NCBI GenBank assembly: GCA_014529385.2
Contig: CM043948.1
Coordinates: 82,197,760-82,261,759 of the forward strand
Reading direction: 5' to 3'
From: Adiantum capillus-veneris
Taxonomy: Eukaryota; Streptophyta; Polypodiopsida; Polypodiales; Pteridaceae
DNA: 64,000 nucleotides
Part shown: one piece after another, positions 1 to 10,686 of the stretch
Position numbering within the stretch: position 1 is the stretch's first letter
Layout of the letters: every line of letters starts with the position of its first letter
Position numbers and translations under genes: made by a program
Notes under the pieces: model-generated
Told to the model about the DNA's origin: nothing
Databases searched by the model: none
The model's input: only the letters and a program-made list of their open reading frames with translations

Positions 1-281
1 ATCTTTGTAGCTATTGATTCACAAGTTCAAGGAAAGACTCTTTTGGGAAGCCATGATTTTGAAACACAAAAACTTCCTCTCATTTTTCCCTTTTCTCACC
101 CCCCCCCCCCCCCCCCCCCCCCCAATATAAATATGATACCCCCTACCTTATTTTTAAGCTTGGGAGATAAATTATTGGGGGCCTGTCCCTAACTTATACG
201 CTTATGTAACTTGTCAAAAAAACCCCCTCCCCTGCACTTATGTGGTGCAGTAAGTTTTCCATGGTGAATCCCCCGGGGTTG
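1..281 (+). repeat. Dispersed repeat, left inverted copy
   Basis: This segment reappears in reverse complement at 36382-36644, with good similarity along its whole length, from the ctacaaagat end to the block around catggtgaatccccc. The copies differ by substitutions and small indels, and the left copy carries a long C run. It is probably a fragment of a transposable element cut by the window edge; its class is not evident. Confidence 0.75.
99..123. repeat. Poly-C run (25 bp)
   Basis: An uninterrupted run of 25 C lies inside the dispersed repeat. The inverted copy near 36.5 kb has only a short broken G-rich stretch there, so the run expanded in this copy or is an assembly artefact. Confidence 0.9.
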
Positions 282-1277
282 AAACATTCAACCAGGTAAG
301 GGGTCCGGTGTGATCTATCCATCTATGCAGTGTATGTTGGAAAAAGCAGCCATAAATTGGGATTTATTATGAATGTTGAATGAAATATTTACCTTATGTG
401 GGTTGTGAGCAATTACTCTCCCAAAGTGTTTAAAGAATAACTCCTCGGGTACATGACTAAATGACTTTGAGACATTGTTGATACACTATTGTCCGCCCCA
501 CACATTAAATATTATGATATCAAAGCACCCCAATGATAACACTAAAGAGAGAATAAATCTTGCTAACCATGTTTCCTTTGTTGGTCTCAAGAGAAGCTCG
601 TGTGCATCGTGCACAATATCATGTGCGTGACTATAATCTCCTTACCCATCTTTGATTGTATCAGCCATGTGTTCAGGTGGTCTAAACTTGGGGTTCCTTG
701 CAACATAAGGGTGCCATGACCTAAACGTTTTAGGGACTATCCATTCTATGGGCAACGGTCTCTTCTTCTCCTTTCCATCCCATCTAGTTGTAATGTGACT
801 CTAGATTTGTACTCCCATATGAAGGTACTCTTCAATGATCAATACTCACCCATATCCCATGAGGCAATATATCAGTTATCTACACAAACACCCCATCACT
901 CAAGTTAGCCATGAAATAGTAAAACTTTAAGTTACAATTCCAAGAACAAAAGGAAATTTTCTAATTGTAAATGGTAAAAAGATTACACACTACTTTGAAA
1001 GAGATGCATAAAGGTTCAATAAACCAATTCTTGGATCCCATGAATAAAAACCTATTCTTGTATCTACTCACATCTCGGATTTCAAAGTTCAAAACTTTTA
1101 TCTGGGCACTTAGGTTCACATCTTCTCCTTGTACCATTTCTCTCCATGAGAAGTGTCTATAGGTGGTAATGCACAAATATGATTTACATGAGCATGACAT
1201 TCATTTATTCTTCTCTATAGAAATAATCATTAGGGATCATCCACTATTGGAAATACTTGGGCATCCCAAACATATCT
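282..1277. other. No gene recognised
   Basis: About 1 kb of AT-rich sequence. The short overlapping reading frames near 960-1200 on both strands show no recognisable motif. Nothing here supports a gene. Confidence 0.6.
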
Positions 1278-2115
1278 TGATAAGAGATTAAAAAGGAGAA
1301 GAGCTTGAGCTCTTGCTAGTGCACGCACGCACACACACATATACAAATGGAGGAAAAACCTTCTACTTCTCCTTCTTCATTAACTCAAGATAAGAGGTCT
1401 ACAAAGCATGAAAAAAAAAAGAACATAAGAAAAAAATATTACAACAATCTAGTGTGAACTGCTAGTGAGTGAGCTAGATGGATAAGTTGCCACCCGGGGC
1501 AGTCACTTATCAAAAGACCCCTATATCACGTGCGTTCAAGAGGTAATTAATAATACCCCAATATACATACTATACTTACACTGTGAGCCTATTTAGAAAA
1601 CCCCCACCCCCCTCTGTATGTATACATTTTTATACATTTTGGTCTTTTAATAATCCTCTCCGGTTAACTCACGTGAGTGACCGCCCCGGGAGTTGCCATC
1701 ACTCCGGGTAGACCAAGTTGGTGCAGTCTAGCTGTAGTATCAGTGGTGGTGAAGATATGCATGTACAATAAGGCATGCCAATGATGATGACTGCTAGTGA
1801 TTACCATCCAAGAGTAGTGCATGTTGAGCTTGACATCTCAACACTCCCCCTCAAGCTCAACACCACCTTCCATATGCCAAGCATCACTCAAAACCACCAT
1901 AGCTTCTGCACTCCAAGGGTCTTTGTGAAGATATCTGCAACTTGCTCATCCATCGTCATGTATGCAAGGTCAATGTCTCTTGCCAAGAACCGCCCTCTGA
2001 TGAAGTCATAATGCACCTTAATGTGCTTTGTCCTTGCATGAAACACTGGGTTCCAAGACAAATGTATGCTGCTGATAGATTATGATGGGAAAGCCACCAA
2101 CCAAAGAGCTAGAAG
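1278..2115 (-). mobile_element. Ty1/copia 3' end: RNase H tail plus LTR
   Basis: Read on the minus strand, 2115-1860 encodes the end of a copia RNase H domain, with the motifs SIHLSWNPVFHARTKH and DEQVADIFTKTLG. A polypurine tract (gagggggag) follows, then an LTR starting TGTTGAGATGTC at 1843. The LTR runs to about 1278. The same RNase H tail and LTR appear on the plus strand at 41380-41985, so both belong to one family. The 5' part of the element is missing: beyond about 2115 the sequence switches to unrelated plus-strand retroelement debris. The LTR is interrupted by the MITE at 1493-1690. Confidence 0.85.
1493..1690. mobile_element. hAT-like MITE with 8-bp target duplication
   Basis: The 198-bp insert lies inside the copia LTR. 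It is flanked by identical 8-bp sequences AGTTGCCA (1485-1492 and 1691-1698), and the uninterrupted LTR at 41.7 kb lacks it. Its ends are inverted repeats of about 15 bp, CCCGGGGCRGTCACT with one mismatch. An 8-bp duplication is typical of hAT-superfamily elements, but these terminal bases are not the usual CAGGG type, so the superfamily is inferred from duplication length alone. It has no coding capacity. Confidence 0.8.
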
Positions 2116-4772
2116 AAAAAGTGTACACAAGTTCTAAAACACCAGCTCATAGCTTTGGCATGGCAGAAGCCATACTCAAGTTGCGTATTAGGGAGTTCAA
2201 GGACACTTTCTATATAATCAATTCCCATCGTCGGGACAAAAATCTAGATAAACATCTTCTTTTGATAACAACAAAAGGCTTAGGCTTCACAACAACAACA
2301 ATAGTAGTACTAGAAGCATCTCAAATCCATGCAAAAAATAAACAACCCACCATAACAGAAAAAGGTAAAGCTAAAGAAAATACTAAAGCAGTTCAACTTC
2401 GCAAGTTAAATTTACCTTCAAGGAGTCTCCATCAAACTTTTTACATATCCTCTGTATCAAAAGCCAAATTGTCGACAATGCAATGGAAATCTAAGCAAAA
2501 AGTTTATTAACCAAAGTTTCCATCACAACAAAGCATCCAAGAAAAGCTAAAAAGAATCAATCAAGTAATAATATCCAAAGAGGACATCAAAGTCAAAGAT
2601 CCAATTTGGATACACCAATCATAAGTTCTACCTCAACAACCGAAGGTGATAGGGTGGGTAGTATCAAATGAGTGAATCACTGCTCAAGGCCACTTGCAAG
2701 GAAACGCTAATGTTTGGGCCACAAAGCCTAAGGTAATAGCATGGACCTACTCACCTCAAGGAAAAAGTCCTACAAAGAGAAAGCCAAGCTCTCAATGGAA
2801 AGCAAACACCTCAATCAAGAGAAAGAACAACCACAAATAGCTAAAGAAAAGACATCCAAAGAAACAAGCAATGCGACAAGTATGGGTACCAAAGTCAGAC
2901 TTCTACCAAGCTACCCAACAAATATGTGTGAAACAACACATGATCCCAGTCAAGCTACTCAAAGCCAAGGATTTTTTGAAGGTAACTCTCAAATATGGTT
3001 ACCAAAAGTAGTTGCTCAACCTGAAACAACTAACATCAGTCATGTAGCACAAAGGCTCCATCAAATGGCAAGCAATCACAACCAAGAGCCAACATATGGA
3101 TACCTCATCTTCTACTATACAGAAGCAAGAATTTTATAATGGTAATAGTTAGATATGGATACCAAAGCCTAGTGTCCATTGTCACACAAAGACAAAAAAC
3201 AAGGTGGTTTCAACTCACTCATAGAGAACCCACAAACATATACAACTGCTTCTCCTGGGAGATAAAGCAAAGGCTCCTCAGTCTCTACTATAGCCGTAGA
3301 ATGAGTTTCACAAAGCCATATCAACATAGGACAAACAAATCAAGAGGAGCAGAAGTATGCCAACCTACTGGACAAAATGGTGGCATCCAAAGACCAAAAC
3401 AATGAAAGAGGCCTAAATCTCAAGAACCTATGGAATCAGGTTTGTGGCCTTGAGCAGGTACGTCTAAGTCGCCATTAAAAATACATGGCATAAGAGTCAG
3501 ATTTGGATAGCTAAGCCACTAGATAAGCGAGGCGTTAGTCCTAAAGCTTCAAGTAATATTCTCTGTGGTCTAAGAGCCTTAGCTATTCTAGGTAGTGTTC
3601 AAGCTAGAAGAGTTGAGCATATTTATGTTGTGTTGCTCATGCTAGTATAGACGAGCATAAGAGTCGAAGTCTATGTATTTTAAGTATGGTGAAGTGAAGG
3701 AGGAAGTTTAAAAGACACTCACGCACTGAGCACAATGAGGTATGCATGGAGAAGCTTCTACATTAAAAATACTTCTTGGAAACGTGAAAGCTATTGCGAC
3801 ATCCTTTAATGTCACATGTGTTACATTTGTTCCTGGAAGCACCCATCAAGGTCATCTTTCACACTACATGAACTTTTTTGACAAATTTCTTATATGCGTA
3901 TAGAGTGTCCCATAATTGACACTTGCATTAGACAATTTTTCTTTGTTCCTCCCAAGCACTCACCTTGCATGAGTAGATATTGAGAGTCCAACTGCTCAAC
4001 TCCAATAAGAGAGTTTACCAAGGGTACATTTTTCCCACTGAGTTTTTTTCCCTTTGGTCATCCAAGGTTTAGACCCTAATGTAGAAATGTTCATCACTAT
4101 CCACTTGTATAAATTCCTTCTATATCAGATACTAGCAAGAAGAAAATCACTACCCATATCAATCGTCAAAGAATTAGAGAAACAACTGCAGGTCTCCACA
4201 TGCTTGTCAAGAGAAATCCTTATCTTCAAGGACAACAAAAAAGCTCCCTTAAACAATTGCAAGTCAAAGAATGACAATACAAAAACAACTAAGAAGCAAT
4301 GCCAAATTTAGCCAAAGAGCTATGAATAACAATCATAAAGAGTTCACATATGTTTCAAGTTGGTGAAACATTGCAAAGGACTCGTATTGTAGTGGAACTT
4401 GAGGGCAAGATCCATCATAAAGTCAACGACCCAAAGAGGCTCAGTTCCCAAAAAGGCATACAACACCACTATCCATGTTAACTAGTCAATGACCCAAAGA
4501 GGCTCACTTCCCCACTAGGCATACAACACGACTAGCCATCTTCACTGGCCAAAAGTGTCCACAAAAAGGAGAATGCGCAACAATAGTAGCCCAACTCACG
4601 TATCAACTAGAACACAGTAGATATAAATCACTCAAGGAAGGGAGAGTGTCATCGGCTACAAAAAGTAGTTTTAGAGCTAATGACCATCCTTAAAGACAAG
4701 CCTGAAGACAACCCGAATGAACAAATTTCACATGGTTGTGTCAAGAGATGACATGAGCTAGAAAGGGGAGAA
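2116..4772 (+). mobile_element. Degraded retroelement interior with W-P-K modules
   Basis: A decayed plus-strand interior. Frames are short and lysine-rich. What stands out is a recurring tryptophan module of the form Q-x-[IV]-W-[VIL]-P-K: NVWATKPK near 2709, QVWVPK near 2877, QIWLPK near 2988, IWIPKP near 3152 and QIWIAKP near 3496, in different frames. The clearest copies are preceded by an aromatic-x-G-N segment. A similar series occurs at 50.28-50.61 kb in a different element. The segment ends in a purine-rich tract (gaaaggggagaa) followed by TGTTTGG, which fits a polypurine tract and 3' LTR. I could not find protease, integrase or reverse transcriptase here. Confidence 0.5.
4422..4547. 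repeat. Two tandem 63-bp units
   Basis: Two imperfect copies with a 63-bp period, each beginning gtcaaYgacccaaagaggct and containing ggcatacaacac. The length keeps a reading frame open, so this could be a duplicated coding module in the retroelement remnant. Confidence 0.85.
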
Positions 4773-5706
4773 TGTTTGGCCATTTCAGCATACAAGAGTC
4801 CACCTAGCCGGACACCACTTATTTTTTTGAGCTAGTGTAGCTATACCATGTGTAAATCTTGATTCTAGAGTAGCAAACTAGCATATCTATTCTATGAGTT
4901 GTAAATCTTTCATGATATTCCTAAAGACCCATGTGAGCCTAGCCACTTTTCATTTAGAAAGCTCTAGGTATAAAAGATAATAAACTTAGTATGAAAAGGA
5001 GGCTTATCTTCAGAGAACAAAAGGAGCTTTGTGTACGTACACTCAAGTGGCCAAGTAGCTCTAACTTGTAATCGACTTTTCTAATGTTTGGGTAATCCTA
5101 TTTCGATTCCAAAACTTGCATTGTGTTTTGTGTCTCTTTCTCTTCTTTCAAGTGTAAGCATTTTGAGTTTTGTCGTGGTTTATGACCTCGTGTCTAGGAC
5201 CTTTTTCTTCACTTTTGAGTGCTTAAATCATTGTTTTTTTGACATTTTGACCATAGGAGAGTGTTATTCAACCTTAGGGTGACTTGTTTGAATTGTTTTG
5301 TTGCAGTTTTTATGACCTGTAAATGTTGGATTGTGATTTTGTTACCTTATTAGATTGATGTTAGACTTTGTAGACTTGTCCCCTTTAGGCCTAATATAGC
5401 TCCTTTAAAGTTTCATGGCTATCTGAGTCCGTTTAGTCATTGAAATGGTGTGATGACCTAGAGTAGTGAGATAGGACATAGGAAAATTGTCTGATATGAG
5501 AGTTGGTGATTTGCATTGATGCGTTTACTTGATAGGTTCACTTCTTGAGGATCGACACCCTCAAAGAGTCTCTGTGTCCCATCTGAGTCACTTTCCTAAG
5601 TATTGACATGAGTATGTTAGTGCCAGATAGCTATGCTATAGATGTCGATCATGGTGTCTCGTTAATACACATTATCTCTTACACAATCCCTAAGTCATCC
5701 TTCACA
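4773..5706 (+). mobile_element. Putative 3' LTR
   Basis: It starts TGTTTGG directly after a polypurine tract and contains a TATA-like tataaaag near 4972. The right end is not defined: no second copy exists in the window and no target duplication could be paired. The LTR call rests on the polypurine tract, the TG start and the TATA box. Confidence 0.35.
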
Positions 5707-6481
5707 TCTGTAGAGGAGTCCCAAAGATCGAACAAGATTTCTTGAGCAAAGAAAAAATCAAGAAAAAAGAACCAATCGGAATGGCCTATGAACTTTGAGG
5801 ATAGCTTAAGAGAATTAAGATGGGCATTTTTGTGAGATCACTTTGAGAACATAGCATTAGGAAAAATATGAACCCTCTAGTGGGGGGGGGGTGGGTGGGC
5901 CATATGGAACCTCCAACTTTCCTCCTTTTTGATCCGGTTTTGAAAAAATCCCAAAAATTTGAAATTTTTCAAAATTTTCAAAACTCAAATTTCATCTTCT
6001 TAAAACCCCCTTTAAAACTATTTTATGGTCAAAAAAGCATTTTTTGACCTCAAAAAGTCAAAACGTGCACCCAAAAACCCTAAAATTCAAAATTTTTAAA
6101 AAACTTTTGAAAAATCTTTTTTTGCTATCCAAAGCTCCCCCAAAAGTAGTTCTTAGGCAAAAAGTGATTTTCTCTCTCTAGAACCTCTTTTCCAACCCCT
6201 CCTTGGTTGCAACCATCACACTCATCCTCTACTCCAACACTCTCTCTCTCTACACCATCTCCATTGCTGCAGCAAGGAACACCATCTCCATTTCTGCAGC
6301 AAGGAAGCTCCTCTCTCCTCCCCTACCACCTTCCATTGCCACACCAAGCAAAGGTTATCCACCTTCTCCTCCCATTGCCACACCAAGCAAGTGTTATCCA
6401 CCTTCTCATATCACTTTATCCTTTGTACATTGTAGGAACAAGCAAGGTCCTTCTCCTCCTCCTAGTTTTCTTTGCTCAACC
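5707..6481. other. AT-rich leader with short tandem repeats
   Basis: A G run near 5881 is followed by an extremely A/T-rich block (5940-6170). Then come two small tandem repeats: about 27 bp around ctgcagcaaggaa (6255-6308) and about 39 bp around ccattgccacaccaagcaa (6333-6410). It lies directly upstream of the gene starting at 6482 and may be its promoter and 5' leader; no clear TATA box stands out. Confidence 0.5.
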
Positions 6482-7642
6482 ATGGCCAACTCTACTTCGC
6501 AAAGGCGGCCAAAGGATGAGGTCACAACACTTGCATGCCACAACACTAGAGGTGTAGATGATGAGTGGGTGCCACAAGAGTTCACCAAAGGTGCTTGGGT
6601 ATACATGCAACCATCTGCTATTGGCCCTCATCGTGTGCGGAATCGTGCAAACTTGGATCTTCATTGGAAAGGAAAGCTCCTTGGCTTCAAGAACCGCAAA
6701 GACAAGGGGACCGTAGCCATTGTGAAACATGTTTTCTCAATGTCAACCATGCATTTGCAACAACCACCTCGATTTCCAACACATTGTAAGTACATGTTTT
6801 GAGAATACAAAGCTAGGTGTGAAATCACAGTGTAATGTTATTATGGATTCATACTTAAGATTTGTCATGCATTTATAGTCATATTTCCATCCACGTTGGT
6901 GGAGGAGCAGCCACTACATAGTCTCTCCGGCACATTCAATGCTATACATGCGGATATTGGAACAATAATGTTCCCACATCTTTGCCCAACCAAACTGGTT
7001 CAAAGAAGGATTTTCTTCTATTCTCACTCCTATATTGTCCCTACTTCTACACAAGCGTTTGGAACGCTTGAACCCATCAAAGTAACTTCCTTATTAAGTA
7101 TGGAGTGGCCGGTGCCAGATTTGTGGTCGGTAGCATCTTTCAAGCAAAAGATGATAATGGATGTCCAAAACTCTTTGAAATACTCTAAAGCTTCTAGGTC
7201 TGTGGGCTTGAGTTGGTGTTTGCCTATTCATTGTTTTGTGCACATTTTTAAAGAGTTTGGATTTGTGGAGACTACCACAATGCTTGTATGTAAAGATCCG
7301 CATTACGAGGAATTAGGAAGGCTTTTAGAAGAGGACTGGGGTTTTGTGGAGGCCATGCACAACGGGGACCGGTACCATTGTAAGGTTGGAGCTTCAGGTA
7401 TTGGAATGCGCTATTTGAAATCCCGCACCTCCTTGTATATACGATTTCACTATGATCGTTGGATGTGCAATCTTGGAGTGTGGACTCCCTTACAGAGTGT
7501 AGATGGCGCTATTGCACTGAAGATGCCCAACGATGCTTTGGAGGCAGTCCAAGTGAACAAGCATTGGACTCTCAGTAATGTTCGAGAACATTTGGTTATT
7601 ATGGGTTTTGAGGCCCTTCAACAAGCAAAATTTTGTTTATAA
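6482..7642 (+). CDS. Uncharacterised two-exon gene, 355 aa predicted
   Basis: I do not recognise the family. The first ATG (6482) has a good context (aaccATGGcc). Exon 1 reads in one frame to 6785, where a strong GTAAGT donor begins. An acceptor (tttatag) ends at 6878. Removing this 93-bp intron (phase 1) avoids the stop at 6800 and joins the long frame running to TAA at 7640-7642, giving 1068 coding bases, exactly 356 codons. The clean join over two exons suggests a real gene. Visible features are W-rich segments (EWVPQEF, KGAWVYM, HWKGKLLGF), several cysteines and a C-terminal WTLSNVREHLVIMGF. I see no signal peptide or membrane segment. It is on the same strand as, and about 410 bp before, the broken gene at 8054. 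Function unknown; it may be cargo of a mobile element. Confidence 0.55.
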
Positions 7643-7964
7643 GGTCACAAGGTGAGAATCCTTCCACCACATTTTTAATACATCATGGTTTGTCGATCAT
7701 TGGATGCTTATTGTAATGAATGTCCGCAGATTGGGAAGAGAATGGAAGACAAATTGAAGGTCGAGGAGGACTAGGGGATGGATGGAACTATGCTATCGAT
7801 CTTATAACTTTGTAACTCTTGCAATTTTCAAACTGATCCCCGCTGTAATCAACATGATTTGCTTCGGCAAATCATGCCTTTGAGTATAATTTTTTGCATT
7901 GGGATGAGAAATCATTTTTTGGTGAAAGTGCCTTTTTTTTTAATGTCTTAAAAAAAGGGTCCAT

Positions 7965-7972
7965 TATAAAAG
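7965..7972 (+). promoter_or_regulatory. TATA box (TATAAAAG)
   Basis: TATAAAAG lies 82 bp upstream of the ATG at 8054, a normal distance for a plant TATA promoter with a short leader. It is flanked by a G-rich stretch (aggggggcc). Confidence 0.55.
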
Positions 7973-8053
7973 GGGGGCCACCTAACTCATTCACTATTTT
8001 CACTTTTGTAACTCTTGAGCTCCTCCACTCTCTATCTACACCCCAGGCTAGAC

Positions 8054-9635
8054 ATGGACACTTCCACAGACTCTGCATATGCAGCCACATCCACCCCTTT
8101 GTCACGCTTCATCCTCTTCCTCGAGGACACCAAATACAAAGGGAAGTTGGACCTCCACACCTTTTTTACTCGTCTCCCTGACCTTGATGCCACAGTTTCC
8201 TTTCACATGGATGCATTTGCCGAGATTTTTGCGTTCATGGAGGAGCACATCATAAAATATTCTGTATCTATCCCCCCACATGTAGGGATCTGGGTGCCTT
8301 GCGATCCTTTGCGCTATATACACAAAGGTGATCGTCCATTCTCCAAGCGTTTGCAACGATTCCAAGAAATTGCAATCGATGCAGGCCATTACTTGGACGA
8401 GTAAGCCCCAGGGGTGTCAGCGCTCAAGAAGCACAAGTTGGGGGTGGAGTACCTTTCTCGGCTCGCAACATTTATCTTCTTGGTGAGCGAGGAACCTGAT
8501 TTGGAGGAGCTTCGCTTACCACACCTTCTGGTTGGGTCCTTTATCAAGGACACCAAGGAGCAACAGGTTATCCCCATGAACCCTGCAGCAGCGGAAGGAA
8601 AGGCACACCGGCTCGAGTACCCTAGGGGTCTTGAGGAAGTGGTTGAGAAATCCATAGTTGCGGCTGGCCCTAGTGACACTCCAGTGCCACTACCACTGAC
8701 GGATGTGGACTGTCCTAGAGGTAGAAATCAGCCGCTTCTCCTCAGTGTTAGTGGATGGGGAGGAGTATGTGTTCCTACATGATTTGGAGAAAGCATTTGG
8801 CCTGCGCATGGATGAATGCTTGAGTGTGCTATGCAACAGCACCAAATGTCCCTTAGACAATACGCCAGATGCCCTAGAAAGCAAGCTCTTGCCAGATGGG
8901 GACTCTGTTGCTGACACTATTGCAGTTGTATGTGCGGAGGTCTTGGCAACAGAGCAGTTGCACGTGGCTGATGAAGAATTCCAGGCCACGCAAGCCAAGG
9001 TTGAGGCTGCTAGGATGCCTATGCCATTATGCAACCTCCCATCTGATGATCCAAAGGTCGTATCTGTGGTGCATGGGAGCATTGACTTGGATGCAAAGGG
9101 CAACAGGGAGGAGGACGACAAGGAGCAGGAGGTAAACTATATCCTAAATTTCATGTTACTATTTTATCCTTCATTGTCTTTTTTCTCAACCTTCATCGGT
9201 TTATGACAGGATGTCGTGGAGGTTGATGATTTTGCTGCAAGGACGGGTGGCAAGCGGACGGGCTTTGGACCTCAAGCTTCCCTTGCGCATTACCTAGGAC
9301 AATTCCCCCCTGGCGATGTGGCCATTATCCATAATGAATTTACTCCCCAAGCCCATTTTATGACTTGGTCGTTAAAAGCTTTGAGCAAGTTTTTGTGTTT
9401 GAGCACCATTGCTCAAACTGCGCATCAAGTGTTCCTAGTGCGTAGATCCCTTATATGCACAGCGTTTGGTACTGGCTTTCGTGGTAAAGTGCTTGCCCAG
9501 ATAGGGATACATGCTTCCATTGGCTCAACTGACCCAAAGGCCATAGCGCAGTCCCTCTTGACTGGGGAGTTGCCTTACGCGCAAAATAGGCGCCAGGAAA
9601 TGGTCAAAAAAATTATGAACTCCTCAGATACATGA
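8054..9635 (+). pseudogene. Uncharacterised gene, broken, with one intron
   Basis: A long plus-strand coding region of no family I know. It opens at ATG 8054 (MDTSTDSAYA). An in-frame TAA sits at 8402-8404 and the same frame continues to about 8700. There the frame shifts by one base and a new frame runs to 9131. A GT-AG intron (9132-9209, 78 bp, phase 0, GTAAAC donor, tatgacag acceptor) joins it to a last exon ending at 9635. The product would be near 500 residues, acidic in the middle (EEDDKEQE at the splice junction), with segments such as PHVGIWVPCDPL and GTGFRGKVLAQIG. One stop plus one frameshift make it a probable pseudogene, unless the stop reflects a sequencing error. Confidence 0.5.
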
Positions 9636-9764
9636 TGTAAAATCACCGTTTTGGAAGTAATAAAAAATATTTGAAATTGTCTCTCTATCTTGCAAATTCT
9701 TTTGAATGTGATTTGTCAATCTTGAAAATTGTTTCAATTGGTGATATGAAAATTGTTTTGATTA

Positions 9765-10575
9765 GTGACTTTGTAATTTCAAGTTCTGTATGTAATTTCA
9801 GTAAATTTAGGTATTTTATGTTCCCTAGGGGGTAGATAAGCCTACCAAGGGCCAAAAAAAGCCTGGCCACAAGGGCGCGCAAATGGCCCATCCATCAGTT
9901 TTGGATGGGCCATTTGCGCACCCTTGTGGACAGGCTTTATTTTGTCCCTGGTAGGCTTATCTACCCCTAGGATACTTACAAAGCACAAATTTATTGAAAT
10001 GAATTGGTTTTGCATCATTAATTTAGATGCACCCTTTCTATGGCAATTCCAGCATACGTTCACACTCAAGGACACTAGAAAATGTGAAATCAATTATGAA
10101 ATGAAGTTTCCAGCACACTATCACCTGCTTTAGCTCTACCTAGTACACCCCTGCACCAAAAAGTCTAATTACATTGGACATTTGAAATCTCCAAATTAAT
10201 GTTGCATAGACACTTGGTTTCACAATATGTTATTTTTTTTATATCCTATAGGGAATTCAAAGCTTGAAATGGCCAAAAAAGGGTGTCCACAAGGATCCAT
10301 GTAAAATAATGTTGCAAAACCAATAGGTTTTAGTAAATTTGTGCTTTTTAAGTACCCTTGGGGGTAGATAAGCCTACAAGGGGCAAAAAAAAGCATGGCC
10401 ACAAGGGCGCGCAAATGGCCCATCCAAAACTGATGGATGGGCCATTTGCGCGCCCTTGTGGCCACGCTTTTTTTTGCCCCTTATATGCTTATCTACCCCC
10501 AAGGGTACTTAAAAAGCACAAATTTATTGAAATTGACTGAAATTACATACAGAACTTGAAACTACAAAGTCATTT
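9765..10575. repeat. Nested foldback: two ~200-bp palindromes
   Basis: Palindrome 1 (about 9800-9997, centre near 9898) and palindrome 2 (about 10331-10532, centre near 10431) are both near-perfect hairpins. They share the same arm, including gggggtagataagcctac and aagggcgcgcaaatggccca. Sequence outside palindrome 1 (9765-9800) also matches, inverted, the sequence outside palindrome 2 (10533-10575), so the whole block is an inverted repeat of hairpins around a 330-bp spacer. It sits between two convergent genes (ends at 9635 and 10687). It could be a foldback transposon or paired terminator-like structures. Confidence 0.85.
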
Positions 10576-10686
10576 CATTACAAAGATAATAGACACAGTA
10601 GACACAACTGTTGAGCATATTGTCATTGGAAAGTCAAATCATTACAAAGATAAGGGTGTGAAATACAAAAAGAGGGGTAACTTCGG

